From Chrysochromulina parva (Eukaryota; Haptophyta; Prymnesiales; Chrysochromulinaceae): a DNA stretch of 26,406 nucleotides. The DNA lies in NCBI GenBank assembly GCA_002887195.1, contig PJAB01000452.1, positions 1-26,406 on the forward strand, read 5' to 3'. The translations under genes were made by a program, and so were the position numbers. The first letter of the stretch is position 1. Every line of letters begins with the position of its first letter. Below, piece after piece: positions 18,829 to 26,406 of the stretch. The notes beneath the pieces were generated by a model that worked only from the letters and a program-made list of their open reading frames with translations, made no database searches and was not told the DNA's origin.

Positions 18829-19773
18829 ATGACGATCACGTCCGTCATCGCACTGCTCGGCCTGTGCACGCCGGGGCTCGTTATCTCCGAGATCCGCAAG
18901 CTAGTCGCGGACCGCGGCCGCTGCACGCTTGCCGAGCTCGGCGATCATCTGCGCGTGGCCGGCGTGGCGTTGCCCGATGACACAATACTGAGTGACCTCG
19001 TGCTCCAGCACCCTGACGAGTTCAGACTCTCTGGCCCGCCGAATAATCGCAAGGTGAGTCTGCTTGCCCAGACCACCGAACGAGCGCTCCTCGACACCGT
19101 GCGGGCAGTGCTGCGCACGCACGGCCCGATGACGAGCGCCGAGCTGCGGCTGCGGCTGCGCGAGCAAAGGAGCGCAATCCCAGGACTCATGTCACTACTG
19201 CAGCGCCACGGCGGCGAGTTCGTCGTGCGGGATGGCGCTGTGCGACTCATGGCCGCACCAACGCCAGATTCAAAGGCCGCAGCCGGCGAAGCCATGGATC
19301 TGCCGCTGCCCGCGCCGCTCGTGCGGATGCACTCGCTCGCGCTGCCAACGACAATGGACGGGCTGGCGCCGGCGGCGAGGGTGCGAGAGGTGGTGTTTAT
19401 CGACCTCGACAATCAGGCCTTCGCGCTCGAGAGGGTCGCCTGCAGTGCCGTGCAAGCGTCCGATGTGCTACTCCTCGCCTTCTGCGCGCGGCTGCACAAC
19501 CCGCGCCTCTCCCAGGCCACGGCGGACAGCATGCAGCTATTGGCCGAGCGCGGGATGCTGCGGCTGCTGCGGCCGGAGCGCGACGGGCCCAACGCGGCCG
19601 ATTTTGTGCTCGCCTTCTGGGCGGGCTGGCTGCACGCGCGGCTGCCGGCCGAGGTGAGCTTCGTTCTGCTCTCGGCGGACAGCGCACTCGAGCAAACGGT
19701 TGGCGACGCACTGAGCGGGCTGCAGCGTCAGGTGACGAGAGATCCGTCGTGTGGTTCCCTGAAAGTCCGATGA
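18829..19773 (+). CDS. Double winged-helix (LOTUS-like) PIN/NYN-like protein
   Basis: A 314-residue protein from ATG 18829. Residues about 18-78 (VISEIRKLVADRGRCTLAELGDHLR...HPDEFRLS...KVSL) and about 83-140 (RALLDTVRAVLRTHGPMTSAELRLRL...HGGEFVVRDGAVRL) are two similar winged-helix units. Each ends in H(P/G)xEF, as OST-HTH/LOTUS-type domains do. The C-terminal part (about 186-300) looks like a PIN/NYN-type nuclease fold: FIDLDN (D192, D194), NAADFVLAFWAGWL (D258) and VLLSADSALEQ (D284) supply the acidic metal-binding positions. The pattern is reminiscent of the ZNF451/limkain b1 group. A role in RNA binding and cleavage is inferred. The next gene starts 25 bases after the stop. A 46-base GTGACG...ACAG segment (19732-19777) would, if spliced out, fuse both frames without a stop. 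Confidence 0.65.
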   Translation: MTITSVIALLGLCTPGLVISEIRKLVADRGRCTLAELGDHLRVAGVALPDDTILSDLVLQHPDEFRLSGPPNNRKVSLLAQTTERALLDTVRAVLRTHGPMTSAELRLRLREQRSAIPGLMSLLQRHGGEFVVRDGAVRLMAAPTPDSKAAAGEAMDLPLPAPLVRMHSLALPTTMDGLAPAARVREVVFIDLDNQAFALERVACSAVQASDVLLLAFCARLHNPRLSQATADSMQLLAERGMLRLLRPERDGPNAADFVLAFWAGWLHARLPAEVSFVLLSADSALEQTVGDALSGLQRQVTRDPSCGSLKVR

Positions 19774-19798
19774 ACAGATTTCTTCACCTATCGTTCAC

Positions 19799-21474
19799 AT
19801 GAACGGAATGACCTTTTTCGGGCGAGGAATGGGGCACAACGAAAGAGTGTTGGGCTGTGCGCTGGTCGTGCTCGTGGCGGGCATCGTACGGTCGTGGGAG
19901 TTCGTCGAGCGACTGGCGCGCAACCCATTCACGCCGGCAATTCCGCGAGCCGTCGAGCCGCGCTACCCGCTGGTCGAGGACGCGGTGCTCGCCTCGGACA
20001 TCACGGTCGTTGTCGGCACGAAGGACACCATCACGCCGACGGTAACACAGCTGCGCCATCTGGCGGATGCGCTGCCGCAGGGCGTACGGGTGCTCTACAC
20101 ATTCCCTCAGCCGCTGTGGGAGGACGCCGACGAGTATGCCGCCAAGCTCAAGGAAGCGGCTGGCCTGCTTGGCGAGCGCGTGCGACTGGTGCCAGTCGGC
20201 TCGTTCTGCAATCCGTTCGAGGCGTGGCTGCAGGCAGTGCCGCTCGTGCGTACCAAGTACACGCTGCTCATGCACAATGATGTCTTCCTCCTCGACACGC
20301 GCGGCCACTTCCTCTCCGAGCTCTACGGCGCACTCGAGGCGCACCCTGAGCACACGGTGGCAGCACCGCAGATCTACGAGACTGAACTGCGCGGGCTGCT
20401 CACGACGCACCTGTTTAACACGAACCTGCACCTGCGCCTCAACGCTGCGGGCGTCGCCTTCATGTCGCACGAGGTCGACCTCGCGATGGGACTGAGCCGC
20501 GAGCCCGCTGACTTTGCAGAGAAGGTCAATCCGAACTTTCTCGAGGACCATGTGTTCCTAGTGCGTACTGCGGCGGTGGACGGGCGCCTCATCGACCCGC
20601 AGGCGGCCTTCACGCTCGAGTACGTCGACCTCCAGCTCAACATGCTCCGGCAGAACCTGACGCAGCTCTACGTGCCCTCGGCGCGCGCCGAGTTCCGGCT
20701 GTGGGAAGTTGGCTGGCAGGACGTGCCCTACTTTGTACGCCGTCGCTCCGAAGAGCAAGCCCGCCAGACGAAGCAGCATTTGGAGCGCAAGTGGGGCGTC
20801 GAGTTCCCGAACACGGGCTTCTGCAACTTCGTCAAGTTCTCGATCATTCGGCACGTGCGCCTCTCGTGGGCCGAGCTGCCCTCGCGATGGCTCGAGCAGG
20901 CCGCACTCTTCGCTGCCTGGTTTGAGATGGTCGGCTTCAACCGACACAATGAGCGACCCCTCGGCGAGCTGCTCGCGGTGCTGCCGGCGGCGCGCGCCGA
21001 TGTCCACTACGGCGGCACGAGCGCCGCTGCGAACGTCACCGCTGCTGCCACCGCTGCTGCCGCCGCTGCTGCCGCTGCGAGCGCTGCCGCCGCGTCACTG
21101 CCGCCGCCGCCGCCGCCGCTCAACCTGAGTTTGGGGCTGAGCCTCACTTCGCGGCGCGAGCTCGTCTCGACTTCGAAGGTGGATCCGTCGGATTGGGTGC
21201 GCAGTGGCATCGGCGAGCTCCTTCGCTTCCAACCCAACCCCATCCGGCTAGAGACGCGCTACCAAGTGGAACACATGAGCCTGGCCGTGCTGCGCGTGCC
21301 GCTGGGTCCACCGGGCGCGTCCTCGCCCTTTGCACGCGAGGCAGTGCTGCCACTGTGCGGCATGCTCGTGCGTGAGCGTGCGACCGACGTGTGCTGGATC
21401 TACGTGGCGCCGCACGCATTCGACCATCCGCTCTTTCAGGTTCGGGCTCAGGCCCAACACGAACACGCACACGA

Positions 21475-21530
<56 letters not shown>

Positions 21531-24049
21531 CCTAACCGCATGAATTCGACCATCCACTCCTTCAGGCGATCGAGTCGCTCGGGCTGCCGCTGCGCGTGGG
21601 GCCACGCATCGCGCTCGCCCTCGCGATGAAGCTCACGAACGAGAACCTTGAGCCTGGCCGACATGACTCGCAGCTGCGCGCGCTCGCGGCGGCGGGCGTG
21701 CAGGTGACCATGTGCGGCGAGCACCATTGGCGATGCGAGCTCAGCGCGCATTTCCCACACGACGCGCGCCTGCTCGCATGGACCGGTCGCATGAATTCAT
21801 GGCCTAAAGTGGTTCGGACGCTGCTCCCACACGCGGAGGAGCTGCACGGCCTCTACTCGGCGATGGCACTGCTCGTGTGTCTCGGAGCCGCCGCGACCGC
21901 CTACTCGGCGACGCAGGCCAAGTTTGCGGTGGGCGTCCTTGCGCTCGATTGGGTCCTGACGTTACTCGGGGTACGGCTCGCTCACGCGCCCGTGCTCGCG
22001 CATGCATCGAGCCTCTCGCTGCTCCGCCCGACATGGCGCTGGCTGCTGGCGCTCTGCTGGCTGCTCTCGCTGATCGGCGTGCGCACCGCTATGCTCTCGC
22101 GCCTCGAGTCACTCGCCTTCGCCACGGCCATCGTGGCGCTCTGCTCGACGCGGCGCGTCTACCTCGCGCTGCTGACGCTCAACGCGAACCACAAGCCCTC
22201 GCTGGCGCTGCCGCTGCTCGCCTACCTGCGACTGCTCGGTCCGCCAGACACGGCGCCGCCTGATGCGGCCGAGGACGAGGCGCTCGTGGCGCTCGACGGG
22301 CCGACGGAAGAGCTCCGCCGCCGGCGCCTCGTCAGCCTACGCACCCTGCGCGCCCAGATCGTCTTTCGCTGGCCGCGCGCGAATGAGGTCACTGCGGCGC
22401 TCTGCGGGGCTCTGGACCAGGCCACGCCCCTCGTCTGCGCCCTCAGGGCGCCCACGAGGGCGCCTTCCGTGGGCTCCGCTGGAGGAACGGGCGCCGTCAC
22501 GGGCGCAGCCGGTGGGGCTGCGAGTACCAAGGGTGGCGAGAGTGCCGGCGAGAGTGCCGGCGAGAGTGCCGGCGAGAGTGCCGGCGAGAGTGCCGGCGAG
22601 AGTGCCGGCGAGGGCGGTGAGAATGCCGGCGAGGGCGGCGAGAGTGCCGGCGAGGGCGGTGAGAATGCCGGCGAGGGCGGTGAGAGTGGCGGCGAGAGTG
22701 GCGGCGAGGGCGGCAGCACGGGCAGCCGCCAGGCGGAGCCCCCAACCTCGCCGCACTTGGAGCCGCAGTCGACCTCGCCAGCTACCGCGGCTTCGCCCGG
22801 CGCACACGCCGCGTTTACTATGACGCCCGTGCCACCCGTCTCGCCTATTGGACCTCCCGTAGCGCTTGGCGCCGGCGCCGATGACGTTGCGTCGCTCGCG
22901 GAGGCGAACCGCGCGATGCTGCGACGGATCACGCGCAAGGAGGAGGTGCACTTCCACTTGAGCGGCTCCGAGGCGTTGCAGGCAGCCGCACGACTCGTGC
23001 GCGCCCATACGGGGCGACCTCTGCTGGTCACGTTTGGTGGCGCAGCGCCCGGGTGGTCCGATGGCGTGATGGCCGAGGGCCTCGCGCTCGGGGAGGAGCG
23101 TTACGCATGCAACGTGCTCACGCTGCGGGAGCGTTGCTCGGCTACCCTCGCCGTGCTGCGGCTTCGCCGCGACGAGATCGCGGGCGTCCTCGTCTCGCCT
23201 CTGGCGGGCCTCGCGCTCGCCGAAGCTGACGCCCCCGCCCCCGAGCGTGCTGCCGAGCGCGCGGCTTATCGCCATTGGCTACACGAACTGCGCGCGGCGT
23301 GCACGCGCTGCCACGTGCCGCTTCTCCTCGACGAGACCGCGACAGGCTTAAGACTCGGGCTCGGTGGCGCACAGGCGTACTTTGGTGTGGAAGCCGACCT
23401 TGTGTGCCTTGGCAAGAGCGCGGGCGGCGGGCTGCCACTCGGAGCCGTTTGCGGCTCGAGTGCGCTGCTCTGCGCGAGCGAGCCGCGGATGGCGCTGCGT
23501 GCTGGCGCTCCGCACGGCACGGGCGGTGCCGCCGAGCACCCCGCGCTCATGCGCTGCACGAACGGGTTCTTGCGCACCCTCAGCGACGAGGAGGCCGTCG
23601 CTCATGAGTTCGCAGCGCTCAACGCGCGGATCGAGCGCTGGGCAGCCGAAGTCAACGAGGAGCTGCGTACGGCGGGCCTGCCAATGCGCGTCGCGTCTGA
23701 GGCGTCGGTCTGGGCGATCCGCCACCTGCAGCCGGGCCGCCACCACTTCGTGCTCCTCCTCTACCTCGCCGTACAGCTCGCGCACACGCGGCTGAGCCTC
23801 GAATGGATCGGCCCGAGCCGCCTCGTGCACCACCGACACACGAGCGCGGCCGAGCTCGACACGCTCCACCTTGCCCTCGTACGTGCGGCGCGTTCCATGG
23901 TCGCCGATGGCTGGTGGGCGCCTCCCGAGCAGGTGCACGTGAGCACCGTGGGCGCCATCCGGACGCGCCTCGCCGCCGAGCTCGGCATCGCGCTCGGCGT
24001 GCGGCTCGCGGGCGCGCTGCGCAGCTTTCTGTCGCTCGGAGCAAAGTGA
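19799..24049 (+). CDS. Glycosyltransferase-membrane-aminotransferase fusion (2 exons)
   Basis: I read exons 19799-21439 and 21566-24049, joined in frame to 1374 residues. Residues 17-30 are a type II membrane anchor. A GT2-like domain follows (about 66-310): DITVVVGTKDTITP, YTLLMHNDVFLLD (HND at 159-161 in place of DxD), NFLEDHVFLVRTAAVDG. Then come an Ala-rich stretch (408-433) and poly-Pro. Exon 2 continues with a region of several probable membrane helices (about 645-745) and a Gly/Glu/Ser/Ala linker (about 870-930). A fold-type I aminotransferase ends the protein (about 985-1330): VHFHLSGSEALQAA (SGSEA 1013-1017), LLLDETATGLRLG (Asp1136 for pyridine N), LGKSAGGGLPLGAV (Schiff-base Lys1164). 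This resembles glutamate-1-semialdehyde aminomutase and AMT modules of PKS/NRPS enzymes. The YHG-type ring-stacking motif is APGW here. Without splicing the first half stops at 21535. Confidence 0.75.
21440..21565 (+). other. Spliceosomal intron, 126 nt, between direct repeats
   Basis: The donor is TTTCAG|GTTCGG (intron starts 21440) and the acceptor CTCCTTCAG|GCG (ends 21565). A CTAAC branch-site match (21532-21536) lies about 30 bases before the acceptor. The length, 126, is a multiple of three, so flanking frames agree, but a TAA at 21533-21535 would stop unspliced translation. The residues before the donor (HAFDHPLFQ) are repeated before the acceptor (HEFDHPLLQ), because the intron arose inside a 31-base duplication. 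Splicing is predicted, not observed. Confidence 0.75.
21476..21535 (+). repeat. Telomere-like hexamer array (CCCTCA)9 CCCTAA
   Basis: Ten perfect-length hexamers: nine CCCTCA and a terminal CCCTAA. The last is the canonical TTAGGG telomere unit on the other strand and the rest are one-base variants. The array lies inside the predicted intron. Unspliced it would encode (SP)n followed by a stop. Confidence 0.95.
22535..22711 (+). repeat. 12/21-base coding repeat (GESA / GEGGENA)
   Basis: Six perfect 12-base units GGCGAGAGTGCC encode GESA. They are followed by 21-base higher-order units encoding GEGGENA/GEGGESA and a degenerate GESGG end. It lies in the linker between the membrane region and the aminotransferase domain. 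The frame stays open throughout, and slippage variability is expected. Confidence 0.9.
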
Positions 24050-24602
24050 GAGAGAGATTTGTAACTGGACAAGCTACCCTGCCAATTGGCGGGACCCCCT
24101 GAATTGCGGTCGTGGGGGGATTTCGAAACGGTGAGAGAAGGTACTAGTCGAGACTGGCTGCAGGGTGCCGTGGCGTACCTTCGAACCAGTAACGCCCGCT
24201 TGAGGATGCCATGCGGAGAGAAACGACTAAATACGAGAAGCGACGAGACACGAGTCCCCGCGCGGTAGTAACTCTAGTAAGACGAGATGTTAACGTATTA
24301 AACGTACGCCCCGCGGACGACATGGACCCGCGTCGTTGCCGAACCGCCGACGAACGCTTACGCGCTCTATGGCCTGCCAGAAACCCCGCCCACCGGGCAC
24401 CGCGCGCCGCGCTAAACACGCTTACCGTATTTCATCCTCTGGCCCGCACCGCTGCCGACCCGCGACCCCTCCGGCGCGCCTCCGCCGAACCTTCAAACTA
24501 ATCTGCCGAGCCCTGCTCTGCTGAAGCTCTCTGCCGAGCCCTCTGCCGCGCCTTCTGCCGAACCCTTATGAGATCCCTCAAACTACAACCTCTCTCTCCC
24601 TC
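24050..24602. other. Convergent 3' intergenic interval
   Basis: About 550 bases between the stop of the fusion gene (+) and the stop of the histidine kinase (-). Near 24495-24560 the word CTCTGCCGAGCC and close variants repeat four to five times, ending in a CT-rich stretch. No gene or RNA is recognised. Confidence 0.45.
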
Positions 24603-26406
24603 TCAACGGCGGGCGTCGTGCTCAAGGAGGGGCCGCTTCTTCTGTAAGCAAGCCATGATGTCTTTGGCCATCTTCTGAGTCGGAGCCCCCTTGGCAAAGA
24701 CGAGGTCTATCCCCGGCAGCTTGAGGAGGGCGTCCATGACTTCCTGGCTCGCCCCGGTGAGGATGCAGACCACGCCCATGAAGCCTCGTTCATGTAGCCT
24801 CCTCGCGAGGGAGCTCCCGGTCACTGGCTCTGGCGACAGCTCCGGATTGATGTTCTCATCGAGGAGTACCACATCGGCGGGCGCCCTCGCGCCGCAGCTC
24901 TCCAGAGTCCATGGATCCACTAGGCCAAGGGCGATGTCTACAAAGGCGAGCTGCTCACACACAGTCTCGCCGAGCGATCGTGAGCGCGACATGTCCGCGT
25001 GCAGATGGTGGATGAAGAGGAACTCCTGTACCATCCTCGGCAGGGGCTCGTCATCGATCCCGAAGCATACGAGCCCAGTGGCACCATCGACGAGCGGCGC
25101 ATGCGCTTCCCCGGAGACGCCACGCGCGACTGGCTCTGTGCCCAATGGCACCATCGACGTAAGCATCTCACCGCCCACCGCCGCAGCAGGTTCCAAGTTA
25201 GGTTCCAAGGGCACAGGCTCCGAGGGCACCTGCAAGGGACGGGGGGACGGGGCCTTGGCCGCCGCACCTGCGACAGGCGCCGATGATGCTCGCACGGCTC
25301 GCATGGCGAGTGGTTTTCTTGATGTCGGCGACCCTGAGGCTGTCGCCGACGGCAGCGCCCGCGACGGTCCCTTCGATGGAGTGTTGCGATCCACCCAGCC
25401 CGCGGCGACGGCGCTACTGGCTCTTCGCGCCTGCAGAGCATGCCGAATGCTCAACGCCTTTGTGCCGAGCGAAGAGGCCTTTTCGAGAACAAGGTCAATG
25501 GAAGCCACCCCCAGAGACGCGCGGATAACCTCTGGGCTCCCGCTCGTGACCATGCAGATCAGGCCAGTGAACCCTAAATGGCGCAGCTCCGAAGCGATCT
25601 GCGTACCAACCTTGCCTGAGTCGTAGACGGTCTGGTCAATCAGCACCACGTCCGCTGCCTTGGGTGTCGAGCGAGCGTGGGCTGCAGATGCAATGGAGCC
25701 GTCGGGCGCCGAGAAGCTGAGCGCAGAGTTGAGCGCCACGTGCCCTAGCGCCACGTCGACAAAGGCCTGTTGCTCGTCCAAGGTCGCGCCGAGCGCCGCC
25801 GAGTGGGTAAGGTCGGCATGCAGATAGTCGACAAAGAGGACCTTGAGGAAGCTGCGCGAAGGGGAGTCCTCGTCGAGACCGAGGCAGATCGGGTGGATGG
25901 AGTCTTCCCTCCAAGCGTTCAGCACGGCGTCAGGCGCACGTGACGGCCCCATGCGGATGCCCTCCAAGGGCGAGGGCGAGGGCGAGGTCGTGCTTGGCGG
26001 TGAGTCGAAGATCTCGCACGATCTTGCCTTTTGGCGCAGCCCCGCCAGGTCGGAGGCCGCCACGGGGGGGCAAGGCTGCTCCAGCGTAGGCCGGGGCTGC
26101 TCCTCCACAGGCGTTGTCCGCAGCTCGTGGCGTGCGAGTCTGCTGATGGCCCTGTCGTCGGAAGCGGAGGTGTACGAACGGTCGGGGGTAGAGGTTAATG
26201 AGCCGTCGGACGTGGAGGCGGGTAGCTTGAGATGCAGTGTTGTCTGCGTATTGTTCATCTCGAGCCAGGCAAAGCCACCGCACGCTATGCATGCCTTTGC
26301 CGTCGAGTCAAGCCCGAGGCCATCGCTCATGGCGGATACACGGCGTGCCTTGTAGCCCGGCTGCATCACGCGCACAAGCTCCTCTTCGCCCAGGACATGC
26401 ACACCG
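24603..26406 (-). CDS. Hybrid histidine kinase, C-terminal part with two receiver domains (partial)
   Basis: The frame is open to the right edge, so the 5' part is missing; the first in-window codons are GGT GTG and no true start is visible. Residues 25-62, counted from that GTG at 26402 (MSDGLGLDSTAKACIACGGFAWLEMNNTQTTLHLKLP), match the G2-box end of a HATPase_c domain. Two receiver domains follow. REC1 (about 171-322) has acidic pair D177/E178, phospho-acceptor D256 (ADVVLID), T286 (MVTSGS) and K308. REC2 (about 444-585) has D450/D451, D515 (ADVVLLDE), T549 (ILTGAS) and K571. All catalytic positions are kept. Both domains carry the same uncommon insert before the acceptor strand, with LHAD...S..LG.T..EQ.AFVD.ALG, so they are probably a tandem duplication. 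The linkers are Ser/Pro-rich. This is a two-component signalling enzyme; its sensor input lies outside the window. Confidence 0.8.
   Translation of the reverse strand, partial: GVHVLGEEELVRVMQPGYKARRVSAMSDGLGLDSTAKACIACGGFAWLEMNNTQTTLHLKLPASTSDGSLTSTPDRSYTSASDDRAISRLARHELRTTPVEEQPRPTLEQPCPPVAASDLAGLRQKARSCEIFDSPPSTTSPSPSPLEGIRMGPSRAPDAVLNAWREDSIHPICLGLDEDSPSRSFLKVLFVDYLHADLTHSAALGATLDEQQAFVDVALGHVALNSALSFSAPDGSIASAAHARSTPKAADVVLIDQTVYDSGKVGTQIASELRHLGFTGLICMVTSGSPEVIRASLGVASIDLVLEKASSLGTKALSIRHALQARRASSAVAAGWVDRNTPSKGPSRALPSATASGSPTSRKPLAMRAVRASSAPVAGAAAKAPSPRPLQVPSEPVPLEPNLEPAAAVGGEMLTSMVPLGTEPVARGVSGEAHAPLVDGATGLVCFGIDDEPLPRMVQEFLFIHHLHADMSRSRSLGETVCEQLAFVDIALGLVDPWTLESCGARAPADVVLLDENINPELSPEPVTGSSLARRLHERGFMGVVCILTGASQEVMDALLKLPGIDLVFAKGAPTQKMAKDIMACLQKKRPLLEHDARR

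Larger units (their letters stand above)
21410..21566 (+). repeat. 31-base direct repeats flanking the intron insert
   Basis: Copy 1 at 21410-21440 and copy 2 at 21536-21566, both of the form CCGCA.G.ATTCGACCATCC.CTC.TTCAGG, differ at four positions. The offset is exactly 126 bases, the intron length, so either copy can supply the coding residues. Both end in TTCAGG, giving the acceptor in one copy and the donor context in the other. Confidence 0.9.

Noticed and set aside
22222..23275. Minus-strand frames with SPALSPALS or TLAGTLAGTLAG repeats
   Set aside because: They are the reverse reading of the GESA minisatellite and the aminotransferase coding region.
24170..24200. Possible tRNA T-loop (TTCGAA) in the intergenic region
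   Set aside because: No matching acceptor, D or anticodon stems could be built around it on either strand.

Overview
The window looks like nuclear DNA of a flagellate alga with a secondary, red-derived plastid. A haptophyte is my best guess; a related chromist is the alternative. The DNA is GC-rich, genes are dense and nearly intronless, and starts are eukaryotic ATGs without ribosome binding sites. Two genes are ciliary (a PG-rich-repeat axonemal-type protein and IFT122). Two more carry leaders that look like bipartite plastid-targeting sequences (a Brittle1-like carrier and an Obg GTPase). The organism assignment is inference.

Layout. Bases 1-204 hold the last exon of an SHIPPO/STPGR protein behind a pure C tract ending in CAG. 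Bases 205-1198 are non-coding as far as I can see. An unrecognised protein (1199-2425, +) converges on IFT122 (2886-6680, -). IFT122 shares a divergent promoter with an armadillo-repeat protein (7151-7999, +). A Brittle1-like SLC25 carrier (8731-9927, +) converges on a secreted or Golgi sulfotransferase-like protein with an Ala/Lys stalk and a ShKT domain (10423-12417, -). That gene diverges from an RgpF/PHxQ-type glycosyltransferase-like protein (12733-14199, +). Two minus-strand genes follow: a J-domain/rhodanese fusion (14709-16796) and Obg (16958-18682). Obg diverges from a protein with two winged-helix (LOTUS-like) domains and a PIN-like nuclease domain (18829-19773, +). Only 25 bases later a large gene begins (19799-24049, +). 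I read it as two exons separated by a 126-base intron, encoding a glycosyltransferase joined to a membrane segment and a glutamate-1-semialdehyde/AMT-type aminotransferase. At the right edge is the 3' part of a hybrid histidine kinase with two unusual receiver domains (24603-26406, -).

How the genes relate. There is no operon-like pathway. Three strands recur: motility (STPGR, IFT122), plastid function (carrier, Obg), and cell-surface or secretory carbohydrate chemistry (sulfotransferase, PHxQ glycosyltransferase, glycosyltransferase-aminotransferase). Several neighbours are head to head with short shared promoters. Two of these promoters contain the same CTTGA/TCAAG pentamer arrays.

The most remarkable object is the glycosyltransferase-membrane-aminotransferase gene. 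Its intron lies between 31-base direct repeats and is filled with telomere-like CCCTCA hexamers. The last hexamer mutates to CCCTAA, which creates both the in-frame stop and a CTAAC branch-site match.
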